Shown: positions 10,684-22,131 of the stretch, one piece after another
Layout: each line of letters starts with the position of its first letter
How positions within the stretch are numbered: the stretch's first letter is position 1
Origin: Haliclystus octoradiatus
Lineage: Eukaryota; Cnidaria; Staurozoa; Stauromedusae; Haliclystidae
DNA: 64,000 nt
Direction of reading: 5' to 3'
NCBI GenBank assembly: GCA_916610825.1
Contig: OU744447.1
Span: forward strand, 31,826,073-31,890,072
Notes under the pieces: model-generated
The model's input: only the letters and a program-made list of their open reading frames with translations
What the model was told of the DNA's origin: nothing
The model's database searches: none
Translations under genes and position numbers: made by a program

Positions 10684-12479
10684 AGATAATAAATAATAAT
10701 TGTCATCCGACAATTTTGTAAAAGTAGAACAACATTTCAGGAAACGTTCGGTACCTATATCTAAACAGAAATTTCAATCCTTGCCTTTATTAAATATTTA
10801 GTTTGCTTTGTAGATGACCCAGATATATAAGCACCAATTCATATTAAAAATACCTATCATAAACCACCGAAGTGCCAATCACATTACTAAGTCTGGGGGG
10901 AGATCCAAAAATACATACCATATCAAACTTTCAGCGGAGTGGGAGATGAATTTCTGTCCTTTTTAATAGCAAAATTATGGCAGTGTAATATGCATGCCAT
11001 ACTGAACCTTAAATGACAAATAACCTCACTCTGCGTAACTTCACTCTTCAATTAAATGATAACATCACTCGGTACACTACAAAAATAATATCCCAAATAT
11101 GCAGCACCACCATTTCTGGTGTGACGGTAGCCAATGAGTATACAGTATCAACTTCTAATTCAATATCGTAATATTCAAATAACCAATACAAATATCAGTA
11201 TAAACAATATAGAGGATGTGGATCAAAATTTCACATGTCGATTATTAATGTTTTAATATTTTGTAATGGTTGTGAAAATACAAATTCAATAAAAAAAAAT
11301 TGATCGATTCCATTGATTCCTTGAAGTGTGACATCAAACCTTCGTATCAGGGAAAACCAAAGGAAATGTTACAGTATTTCGATGGCGATGCGAACTTGAT
11401 TTTAGTCATAGCAATTGTTTTGCTACTTTCTGCTAGTTTACTAGTATATTTTGTCCTCAAAAATGTTTTTAACACGTAGAATGAGACAGCATTGTATCAA
11501 ATGGCGAAGCACGGCAAGATGTAAACAAGTGATGACAAGAAAGCAGATGTATTTTTTCAATCGATTTTCATTGTCATTTTCAAAGTTAATAAATATTCAA
11601 AAGCGACAGGAATGTGCAGCTAGTATCAATTAAGACATGTGTGTAACGGTTTCAGACTGAGAAGGTCTCGCCAGTCGTTTAAGCAGTGTTGAGGTAGAGT
11701 TCGTTCTGCCGTATATTGCAATTTTCGCTTAGAGTATGGACTTAGTTTCACTGAGTTTACCCTGCTTATAGTAAGATAATTTTATGGCTCCAACCTTATT
11801 ATGTTTAGTTGATTTATTTTCGTCATATAAAACACAACATTTCATTTACATATATCACAAAAAATAACAGAGAATGATTAGGAAAATTGCCGATGATACT
11901 ATAGTTTGATGAAAAATTTTATTTACGATATATCATAAATAAAGTAGGCATTCCGACAACAGACAAGTTGAACTCTACGAATGATTTCTAGAAACTTTGA
12001 ACTGTATTTTGCCTAATATTGTACTTTGTATAATATAGAAGGTATCTTTGAAATATTGGCAGTTTATTTATTTATTTGTAACATCAAATGACGGAATTAT
12101 GCTGTCCTGCAGATCCCACGCGTGTATTTACCTTTACAATTTCATGCCTGTGATTTCTGAACAGCGAAGCCTATCATCCTTTTTGAGATAATCGGTCAAC
12201 ATAACAATATCTACTTTAGGTAGATTATTGGAGCTGGCTTTGGTGAATCCTCTACAACTTTCATTGTATGCCACTGTTCATGGCGGTAAAGCAGTGAAAA
12301 GCTATTGGTATTTATTGCGTTTGTATTGAAATAATCTTCAAAATTTCGCTTACCAGGCTTTGACATCACATCGATAGCTCGACCAATCAGAATCTTCGAG
12401 ACAACGCAGTAAATTGACAAGAAAGAGTGGGAAATCCTTATCAATATTTTGTTATATTTCACATATTTATCAAATTGCT
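10684..12479. other. Non-coding intron sequence, apart from one hydrophobic frame
   Basis: AT-rich sequence inside the long gene A intron (10658-18665). Only the hydrophobic frame at 11351-11479, listed separately, stands out. No repeat with clear ends was recognised. Confidence 0.45.
11351..11479 (+). other. Splice-flanked frame encoding one transmembrane-like helix (orphan)
   Basis: After a fair acceptor (CCTTCGTATCAG) the frame reads GKPKEMLQYFDGDAN, then a run of about 20 strongly hydrophobic residues (LILVIAIVLLLSASLLVYFV), then LKNVFNT and a stop at 11477-11479. This looks like a single-pass anchor with a short cytoplasmic tail. It sits 0.7 kb after gene A exon 9919-10657, but that exon ends in phase 1 while this frame begins in phase 0, so a direct join is out of frame. 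It may be an alternative terminal exon reached through an unseen exon, or chance. Confidence 0.3.
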
Positions 12480-13290
12480 CGGGAGATAAAGATACAGCTT
12501 CTTAAATAGGCGCTTTTTTAGTCATATTTCAAGACCAGTTTAGAAAAAGCAAACATTTTTTGATAGACATCCCATTGAAATTATGAGCGGTGTCCCACAA
12601 GGCTATGTTCTTGGCCCTTTGTTATTTTTAATATTTATTAGTGACATAACTTCTTCACTTCAGAGTACATGCATGATCAAACTGTTTGCTGGTGATGCTA
12701 GATTTTCTATCAACCTTCATCATGAAAATCAAGAATTATCTAATGGACTTCATTGTACACTCAAAAAATTGAAAAATGGTCAACTGAATGGCAACTTCCT
12801 GCACAAAAGTGCTCATCAATATCATTTGGAAATAAAAGTGTACCTTCTCGTCAATACGAACTTCTTAGCAATCCCTTGGTAGAAGTCACTTTGATAAGAG
12901 ACCTAGAAGTGACTGTTACTTCTTCCCCAAAACTTTTCGAAAGTATTGTTCGAAAATTGCAGCAAAGGCCAACTCCTCGCTTACCTTATATTTAAATGCT
13001 TTCGTTCCAGATGTCCTAATTTATTATTAAAGGCCTACCTTACATATGCGAGGACAATCTCCAATCCCATTCTCCAACTTGGAACCCTTATCTCTTGAAA
13101 GATATTAAAACAACCAAAAACTTCCTTGAAGAACAATTTACAAGAGCATGTAGTAACTCCATTATCCAATATATAATTTATAAAGCGTCGTGGACAGTTA
13201 GACTTATTACCATATTGTATATGTTTCCCCAGGCGTCATGTATAGTGTAATTATCAGTGCGTTTAATGCTTTGAATGAATGAATGGATTT
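12480..13290 (+). mobile_element. LINE remnant (CR1/Jockey-like reverse transcriptase, 3' part)
   Basis: A plus-strand frame at 12583 carries the reverse transcriptase phrase SGVPQGYVLGPLLFLIFISD and then LFAGDARFS, a degraded FADD catalytic motif. The similarity continues in another frame at 12753-12995 (ISFGNKSV, RDLEVTVTSSPKLF) and in a third near 13070-13140 (PTWNPYLLKDI). There are at least two frameshifts and a changed active site, so the copy is inactive and 5'-truncated. The 3' end fades into an AATG-rich tail near 13275. Confidence 0.75.
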
Positions 13291-13299
13291 CTTTTATTT

Positions 13300-16200
13300 C
13301 TGTAAAACATCATTAAACGTTGATTTAGATACAAAATATGTGAATACAAAAATAAATTGCTTTAATTAAATTTAAGAAATTTTGATAAGTCTTCAGTAAT
13401 TAGTTTAGCTTTGAATGTATATACATTTTTTGAGGAACGGATAATTAAAGGTAATTGATTATTTATATTTACACAGCATAATCCAAATGAATTTCGATAC
13501 ACATCTAAATGAGAAGTAGGCATGAGCAATCGTCGGTGGTGGGAATTTGCAATATGGAGGCATCATCAGTTTCTATTACATTACTAATTACTTTAAATCA
13601 TAAGATTAAATCAGAAAATCAGAATGTGAGCATCTCTTCTGTAGGCTATCAAGATTTATTTTATCACTTTCAATACTTTCCTGTGTTTGCCAGCCAAAAA
13701 TTGTATTTTGATTGATATTTAAATCAATTTTTGTAGATAAATCAAATCAAAATAAAATCAAATAAGTTATGGAGAATTGACAATTATCATTACTTTCATT
13801 ACCAATATAGATATTAACTTCAATCAAAATATCCTCCGACAATGTATTCCATGGATCAGTTACCATGATAAAAACACAACTTTAATAAGGTATTAGCAAC
13901 CATATTGGAATCAGTCTAACCTCATCTAGAATGAACCATTTCAAGCAAAATAAAGCTGATGCTCTACGCTGTAGAACTATTGCTTGAATTCAACGTCTTG
14001 TTATAAATTCATCAAAATCTGGAACTTCCACAAATTAAAATACGTAATGAAGTAAGACATTAAAATACAATATGCAGAACCACAATTTCTGCAAATCCAA
14101 GATTGTATCTAATAATAGATTTTCGTTTCATCATTTTACAATCATAAATCAAACTCACAAACTTTCAAACCACAGAGAGTGAGTTAGGCAGAACATGAAA
14201 AGGGCAGAGCACGAATATTAAAGAATTTATTATTATGCTTAAATAGCATCTCAAGTTATTTCCAATGGAAGCAATATTATAGGATTTATAACTTACAGAT
14301 CGCCATATATAGGAGTGGAAGAGGAGTATATGCAACATTCAATTGAACCTAATGACTCCAAATATGATTCATCTCAACTGCCAAACTCAAATCCTTTTTA
14401 ATATTGATAAATACCACATGTTCACACTTTATAGCTAGTAGGATAGAGTCAATCATGTCAGTCAGTCATTTCACAATGGGACTAGTCTGCAGTATATTAG
14501 TCAAGTTCATAATGGAGCTAAAAATTTCGATTAATAATGATATCAATTATGCAGTGGTCTGAACCAATTCATACACAGCAAAAACTGAAAAATGGCATAG
14601 CCATTAAGTCTTATTTCAGAGAAAAAATTAGTCCAAACAAGATCTGTTTTACCAGGTATTTCACACTTCTTGGACGCCGATCAAAATTGTCTTAAAAAAG
14701 AGATATAAAATCTCGCATACCTGTCTGAGCTCATTATGTCTTGTATCAAGATAATCTAGCTTGCTGCTCCTACTGCAGTTACATGCGATGAAGGAATTGA
14801 GGTAGATTCTATATATCTATATATTTATAAAAGTGGTTGTTTGAATTTTATTTTATTTCGCATCACTATATGAGCGATGCTGTTCGTTTACATTGTGTGA
14901 AAATTAACCAAGAAACTGAAAATAAATTGCAATCACTAGAAATGAGAAGGAAAACTATGAATTATATATACCTTAGTCCGTAAAACAAATATGTTGACAT
15001 TACAAGTTCACCGTTGACCACCTGTAGGTAGCCGGTCTTTATAGGGTGATTCCATATATTTAATGTTTCATTGTAATTGGGTAAAGAGTAAACTGTGCAA
15101 CAAAATTAATACAGTCCATATCCTTTTATATCTATATCAATGTATTAAAAATGAGGGAAAGAAATGGTCAAAAAAGTAACGCTCTTTGTATGGTTTTTTA
15201 AATGTACCTTTTTTTAGTAATAACAAGGTTACAACAGTATGATGTTTGTATGCGTGTATTTTATTTCTAACCATCAAGGATTGGCAAATAAAGTATATAC
15301 AAAATATCTATATAAAAATTTATACAGCTATGTCATACAACGGTCATACAAGTGAGCATATTTTCTTATGGAAACGTGAAATATATTGATTTGATAATTG
15401 ATGTAATTTATGATAGGCAATTTAACATTTTAAATAATGCTCGATATAAAGCAATAGCTACATTGAATTTAGTTAATTGAATCTGTTGTAAGGTTTATCT
15501 TCAATTTTATAGAGTTTTTGAAAAGGATAACTATAAATGATGTCGATATTGTCTAGAAAAAATATTAAATTTCTACTTGCATTGCGTTGATGATTTAAAG
15601 ATAATACAACTCACAGAAAATTACTCTTCTTGAACGACAGTCTCTAACCAATCATTTAATCGTCTAATAACCAATTTGATATTTTTTCTGTGGATTTAGG
15701 CAGGACACCGTTGAATCCAAGTAGTATTATTATTATTTTAATCACGTCAGGCCTGGAACCATATCATTCAGCGAATCAAAATAATAATAAATTCATATTG
15801 TAATAGCCGTGGTAAATTATTTACATTTACCATGTTGTAGTAAGTAACTGAATAGCTCTTTAGTCGCCTTCAAAGTACGGGTTACAAAACCAGGGTCAGC
15901 CATTCAGCATAAATTGAAAACATTTGAAAATATTAATCAAACAGAAAATAAACAGCATATGTGGTATGATTGCGGAGATGACAGCTTTTCGCAAATAATG
16001 CTCGAGTTGACGCAGTATCTATCTACTGTATCCAATGATCGTTGTATGATATATATCTATCTAACATTTGCAATAAAAATAAAATAAAGCAAAATAATAC
16101 ATTCATGCGGCAAAATGTCAAACTTTTTGCGTGAGTCACAATTTCAATGATTACTGATCAAGCTGGGTTTCAACTCCGCTTAGCGGTACATTACAGAGAC

Positions 16201-17450
16201 CAGTGTGACCATGGTGTGAATCTAGCCAAAACCCCAGCTGGAAATCTTGCCAAAAACGTCACATCTATTGACGGTTGGTAATTTTCTATGCAAATTTTGA
16301 CATTGAAATTTTGAGCGCGATTTTGAAGGCTGAAGAAAGTGTTCAACATCTACTGGGCTACAAACTACAATGCCTTTAACAAATTTGATACTGTATTTCT
16401 TGGCGATTATATTGGAGAATTAATATTACTCAAACACGATGATGCATACAACAACTTCGGTCGTCAGAAGATGATTTCTATCAAGCAATCAGAATGAAAA
16501 GGTATGTTAGGCCGAGCATCTTTTAATATTGACTGCAGGCAGATTTGTCTTTCTTTTACACTTGTTATTCGTATATGCCCGTATGATTATTATTACATAG
16601 TCCTGCTTTACACTGTAGACTGTTTTATAAATGTATCCACATATTCTATTAAATAGGTGATGGCGTATAAACTGATCAAGCGTTTGGAATTCTGTTGTTT
16701 AGAGTTCGAACGAATCTAATTGTACTGTTCCTGGTTCACGCAATGAGCGGTGTTGCAACTGAATAATAAGCAGGTGAGCCTATTATCAGTCTACCAACAT
16801 TAAAAATGACATTATCCCGATTTCATAACATATTAAAGGAACTCAACAAGTAATAGATTTAGATTTATTATCTTATGTGTGTAGGAATCCAAGTCAAAAG
16901 TAGTAAATACTGTAACCATTGTAGGCCTATAGCTATAGCTACTGATATTGTAGACTGATCTACTCCTGACAATTAAATAAATGAAAACAAATATTAAATA
17001 AATTAATTGGCTATCGAACGAAAAACAAAATAATGAAACGTTATTGTTTTTATAGAAAGTCTACTGAACAGGGACCCGAGGTCCAGAGGCCGAAGCCGAC
17101 AGCAAAAGGTTTCATATAATTACCAATAGCCAATAGCTTCCCATTTCATTTGTTCTTCGTTTGTGATAGTATATACAATTATAGTATGAAATTTATAGTT
17201 GCTGCACACATAAATTCAAATGAAATCAGATTAGTTAAATGAACAAGTTATTGATTTTCGAATAGATTTTCGAATGTATTAGCAGTTTCTGAGCTGACAA
17301 AAGTAGAATCAGATTTAGCGTCAATATTAAATATTTCCGATCCTACAGCAATGTTGTTTCTACTAATTCGCCTTTTGATCTTGCTATCACTTATATGGAA
17401 TTTAACTTCTTTTTCAGATATGCGACTATCCTAGCAGATACAATACAAGG
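13300..17450. other. Non-coding, AT-rich intron sequence
   Basis: I saw no supported exon, RNA gene or bounded repeat in this 4-kb stretch. Short open frames here (for example 13509-13715) have no splice context or recognisable content. Confidence 0.45.
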
Positions 17451-17469
17451 TCAATATCAAGAAGTTGGA

Positions 17470-17515
17470 TAAACTATTCTGAATAAATTATGATGATGAT
17501 GAATGGAATGGATTG
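17470..17515 (+). mobile_element. LINE 3' tail (TGATGATGA repeat)
   Basis: CTGAATAAATTATGATGATG occurs here and again at about 23200-23222, where the ATG repeat is longer. A shared unique block followed by a short tandem repeat is typical of the 3' end of truncated non-LTR elements. No coding part is visible at either site. Confidence 0.5.
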
Positions 17516-18315
17516 GATGACCATGTCCACTTCAATTTTGTTGGAACATTCTGCAACGAACTAAGAATTAGGCCTACATTATCTATAAAGTATAGTATAT
17601 AGGCTATCTTTAATAATTTAATAATTTATTCATTACTGTTTCATCAATCTGGTGATGATGTTTTAACTCTATATTTACTGTATGCTTCTTATTCTTATTC
17701 TTGTAATTATAGTTGCACTTATTATACTTTCGTTTTTTAATACTTCTTAGACTTAATAATTCCTTATAAAGTTGATTGTATGAATTATAATAACTACGAA
17801 ATTAGTTAAAAGGATTGTGTTCATATTGTGTTTGGATAGATACTGAAATAGATTTGCTCATGCAATAGGGGGTGGGTATACTAGGATACTAGTATTTATT
17901 TATAAAGGATATATAGGGATCATATGTGTGAAAATATAAAATTTCTGTGTAACGAAATTATTCTGAAACAAGAAAATTATATCAGTTAATAGCCCGATTC
18001 TACTCAAATAATTGAAGAAGGTGTTAATTATTGAAGAAAATATTGATAAAAAGGAAGCTTTTTGGTCTTATTCTGATTACTACTCAACTCCTTAAGGTGT
18101 TAATTAATTTAGCAATAATTGCATTGATATAACACAAAATTCCTTACCACACGGAAAACTTCAAATGGTCTTGTTTTGTAAGAATATTTTCTTGAAAGAC
18201 ACCTTTATTGTCTCTAAATAGCCACGAAGGATTTTGCTGTGTATTAATCCATGAGAAACGAGGAAGAAAAGTTATTTTAGTTTACTTTACATTAGATTAG
18301 ATTAACCCTACTTAC

Positions 18316-18388
18316 CTTCCGGTTTTATTAGTTTTCCACGCTGATTTAGGGTACAAATAATGGAAGATAATGAAGCACATTCTTCAAT
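18316..18388 (-). CDS. Candidate small minus-strand exon
   Basis: On the minus strand, TTTCTATTCAG precedes 18388 and GTAAGTAGG follows 18316. The 73-base segment reads IEECASLSSIICTLNQRGKL then IKPE, with phase 0 at the start and 1 at the end. It has two cysteines and good splice sites on both sides. No neighbouring exon was identified, and it lies within an intron of gene A on the other strand, so it may be chance. Confidence 0.25.
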
Positions 18389-18665
18389 CTGAATAGAAAC
18401 AGCCTATTAGATGTTCTGTAAAAATCATTCATCTAATCCGCATAACTTCATAATAATCAGAATTCAGAAACTATACAAGTTGTACCTGATTTCTCTTGTT
18501 TGAGCTTGGGAAGAAGTGAAGTCTGAGAAACCCTGATTCATGTGAGAAGTTAGAGGATTAGGCCAAGTTTGAGAATTGTTTGATGGTGCTGTGATTAGCA
18601 ACTTGTATCTTCATCAATAATACTATAATCAATTATGCAGAAACCATTCCTTACTATCATTTTAG

Positions 18666-18839
18666 CGAATAGCAGCGCATGCGGTACCACAAGAGAACTA
18701 CTCCAGAGATACAGTGATTTAACCACTCAACTTGATTATGTTGCAAATAATTACATCAAAGGAAAGAAAATGATTTATAGCATCACCAATGAAAAAGTTA
18801 AAGAGCTTAGTCATTTAGTCAGAACCTTAAGCGAGGAAA
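18666..18839 (+). CDS. Gene A exon, Cys-Gly helical module
   Basis: The acceptor TACTATCATTTTAG is before 18666 and the donor GTAAGT follows 18839. Phase is 1 at both ends, 174 bases. It reads NSSACGTTRELLQRYSDLTT and continues as a helix to VRTLSEE. Gene B exon 60704-60868 is equivalent (DSCGQLRSVITRYDHFANG), with the same phases and the shared CG...RY pattern. A frame opening at ATG 18635 would give a signal-peptide-like start, but its hydrophobic part coincides with the polypyrimidine tract, and gene B shows the same acceptor in the same place. I therefore treat this as an internal exon joined to 10657. Confidence 0.7.
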
Positions 18840-19169
18840 GTAAGTTAATCGTTTCTGTCGTAAGTATTGAAGTATTGGATAAATAGTCAAATATCAAGTC
18901 ATGTTGATATTCCAAAGATTGCGTAATAAAACTCATATAGAAAATGCCTACTCGAATCTGATTTGGTTAATGCTTTCAATCCTTTCAATTCCAATTGTCT
19001 GCTACAGCATAAATGAAAGTAGTAAAAATAAAATTTATAACAATACCAAATTCATTCAAATCAAAGGAAGCAAAGAGGCAGAAATTCGCGATCCATCATG
19101 TTTTCAACACAGAAGTCAACGAAAGGAATTATTGCACAACCGGGCGTACTTTTATTTGTAGAATTTCTA

Positions 19170-20025
19170 ATTATTTCAAAGAAAATGATAGCGACAAGAG
19201 AATACTAGGAGGATTATTGCAGCATGTCAAATTATCAATGTAATTCATCATCAAGCTAAAAAGAAAGAATATATATATTTCTACATGAGTTATATAGTTT
19301 AAAATAAACCCAATTTGCATAATTTCTTTTATTACAAAACAATGAAATTCTATACAAAGACATTAAGACGAACAATGACAACTATAATTACGGAAGTACA
19401 TTACGAGAAAAATATGGAACTGACAGAGTCAGTTTGCACATTCTAAGTGTGGGGCGTAACTCTCTGATAGCAATCATCTCATGTGTAATAAACAATCGAG
19501 TTTTGAGGCACTAATCCTGACAACAGTAAAAAGACATTTTTTATTTACAACACTACATTGTCTGAGCAAAGCGTTGTGTATTTAATAAAGTGTGACTCCA
19601 GCACTGTCAGCTATGCTGGTTATACTCTTCAACACCTATACCAACGTGTTGCTGGACATAATGGGTCGGCTGTCGGCGCACACTTAAGAAGTCATGGTCG
19701 TAGCGATGTAAATGAAAATGTCTTTTTACTGTTGACAGGAAGTCAGCCTAAAAATTCGATTGTTTAATACATGATATGATTGCTATCAGAGAGCTACACC
19801 CCACACTTAATGTGCAAATTGACTCTGTGAAGTCCAGGATATTTGCATAATGTATTTCCATAATCATAGTTGTCATAGACTTGGACTATATAACTCATGC
19901 CAAAATTTATAATCTTTCTTTTTAGCTCGAAAATGAATTACATTGATAATTCGAAACGTTGCAATGATCCTCCTATTATTCTCTTGTCGTTATCATTTAC
20001 TTTGAAATGTTTATTCATATACTTC
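19170..20025. mobile_element. Penelope-like remnant arranged as an inverted repeat
   Basis: A plus-strand frame at 19558 encodes a GIY-YIG core (VVYLIKCDSSTVSYAGYTLQ, then HLYQRVAGHNGSAVGAHL). The sequence after it (about 19765-20025) is an inverted copy of about 19170-19500. For example, GATTGCTATCAGAGAGC pairs with GCTCTCTGATAGCAATC-like text near 19465, and CTCCTATTATTCTCTTGTCG pairs with CGACAAGAGAATACTAGGAG near 19192. Head-to-head or tail-to-tail partial copies are a known Penelope-like insertion pattern. Stops in the tail show it is inactive. It lies in the gene A intron 18840-20356. Confidence 0.75.
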
Positions 20026-20356
20026 TTTTAAAATTTCTTATTAGATTTCATATAATCTGAATGAGAGATTTTGTGTATCTTTAATTGCATGAGTTAAAAA
20101 AGCAGATTAATGAGCGTCTTACATAAAGCAGGTATTATTTTTGGTAGTACAAGCTCCCAGAAACTTGCAGTATAAAATTTACTGAAGAAAAACCATTATA
20201 TAATCACAGCATAAGCAACTATGACAAAAGTCATATATTTAGTATATAGAGAAAATTATACAACATTAATTATATTTTTTTATAAAAGAACTTGACTACT
20301 ATTATTTGATACTATTTTAATCATTCATTCTAAAGGTAAGAATATACAAATTTCAG

Positions 20357-20404
20357 AAGCAGAACAAAATTTAATGACACATTGGGCTAGCATTGGACTT
20401 AAAG
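20357..20404 (+). CDS. Gene A micro-exon
   Basis: The acceptor TACAAATTTCAG is before 20357 and the donor G|GTAATG follows 20404. It has 48 bases with phase 1 at both ends. It encodes AEQNLMTHWASIGLK between split codons. Gene B exon 61585-61653 has the same phases and a matching core (ERRDLHFWYIKIQE), with the central aromatic HW/FW and a terminal split glycine codon. That conserved position makes this short exon credible although it is too small for ORF methods. Confidence 0.65.
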
Positions 20405-20846
20405 GTAATGTAATTCTAAATTTAACGAACTGAGTTGAGAAATTACAACAATATAATCAAGTTGAAAAGAAAATGTCAATCCGGAAATATATACAGAATA
20501 TTTACGACTTTTTTATTGTATAGCGAAGAGAAACAAATATTTTGAAAGTTTAATATAAAATGGTTTGCAATAAATCTTATATCTATACCAATTCCAATGA
20601 TTTTGCATGATTTTCCTTCTACAATAAGTATAGAGCTTTTTCACTATTGCATCAATAATATGAGTACCTCGAGAATTGTGATCGAAAAGAAGAAGAAAAG
20701 AATGACGACCATGGTGGTGTATTTGAAAAGATCGCAGCCCCAATGCATAATAGGAGAATGTAATTTCATGAAAGACCAACATCATGGCCGATTTAAAAAG
20801 ATGTATTGAATAACATTTTCAATATGTTGCATTTATTTTCAAATAG

Positions 20847-21067
20847 GAATGAGGAAGTGGCGTAGGAATATGAAAAGAACACTATCATCCCACAATCATG
20901 AAACATTATCATTATTGAAAGATGAAATTGCAGCGAAATTAAATTCCCATGGAAGAGAGAATATTCAAGAATATCTAGCATTATTATCAAACTTTGGATA
21001 TGATGCTGCAAAACGATCTAAGAATATCCCAAGAGATTTCAATGAAAGGCTAGGATCAATATCCAAG
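20847..21067 (+). CDS. Gene A exon, helical module after the micro-exon
   Basis: The acceptor TTTCAAATAG is before 20847 and a weak donor AAG|GTTTGA follows 21067. Phase is 1 at the start and 0 at the end, 221 bases. It reads GMRKWRRNMKRTLSSHNHET to NERLGSISK and is basic and helical. Gene B exon 62242-62471 parallels it from GTDKWILDTRKVMNEIKK to KLEQISV, with the same phases and 230 bases. The GxxKW start and the xxISx end line up. The weak donor is the one poor splice site in the series. Confidence 0.7.
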
Positions 21068-21945
21068 GTTTGAATTTACTGTATAATGAATTGATACATA
21101 TTTTAGAGCAAAACAGATCATCCGTGCAATAGTTGTAGATGAGAAGTAATTAAATGAATGATCACAACTGCTCGTCACAGTAAACAGCTCATACAATACC
21201 TAATGACAGATTTACTTTGGGAGTTCTCTTCAGATGCTCAGTTATCAACTCATCTTGAATACTACTTTGCAAATAAATGCCACCTTGCCCATGATGGCGT
21301 CTAGCGCGCAAATATCGTATTATTATTATTCATGAAATATGTAATATCCTCGCAGTTGCTGCGAGAGCTTCCCGGGAGTGCATATGGTAGTGTATGAATA
21401 ACATCTCACTCGTTGCTCTACTGCGCAATCTTACTCTTGCTACATTCATTTTTCTGTTTCTAATCAATGAAATATATCGAGCCTCAATTGTAGTTGAGAA
21501 TCATTATTTTGTAGCAAGACAAAACTCATCTCGAAGCGTTCAGGAAATCGGCCCAAAAGAAACATCTAATGTATAGAGTATTTGGAATATAGTACAGTTT
21601 TGCATCAATTCACCCTCTTCTTTTTGATTAATTTGTATTACTCTGGCAATCTCGATAAAAACAACATATGTGTACTGCCTCACTTTTGCAAATATAGACG
21701 TTACTTGTAAATGAAGTCAACATAATAAATTTTCTCAACAGATATGAATGCTTTTAGGAGATGAGCAACTTATATTGTCTTAGTTTGTAAGCTTTTCCTG
21801 TTTCCCGAGACTGATAGTAACATTTAAATAGTTTCATTCTCACCATATCAATAGAAAAAATATAACATTTGACAGATAGATGAATTATGCTCCTAGGAAA
21901 TAAATTGTAGCCTGATACAGTTGTCTTAAGTGGAAAATAATACTA

Positions 21946-22131
21946 CAGTTGAACTTGCTTAATATCCCCCCTCTGGTACGGATGAAAACCGGGACATTAA
22001 GCGAGGTGGGATATAAAGCGAGGTAGGATTATGAGATTTTGTATGGAGAATGGAAAATAGAAATCAATTTTATGTGGGGATGTTAAGCACGGTGGGACAT
22101 TAAAAGAGGGGATATTAACCGAGTTTGACCG
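21946..22131. mobile_element. Pogo/mariner-like MITE
   Basis: The ends are TA-CAGTTGAACTTGCTTAATAT and ATATTAACCGAGTTTGACCG-TA, imperfect inverted repeats of about 25 bases flanked by TA. The interior repeats the phrases GGGACATTAA and GCGAGGTGGGATAT and has no coding frame. The CAGTTGAA...TTTGACxG termini and TA target site fit a Tc1/mariner-pogo derivative. A second copy is at 56714-56813. Confidence 0.7.

Noticed and set aside
18635-18665. ATG with a signal-peptide-like N-terminus upstream of the Cys-Gly exon
   Set aside because: The segment is a good acceptor tract (ATCATTTTAG), and the paralogous exon starts at the equivalent acceptor without an ATG.
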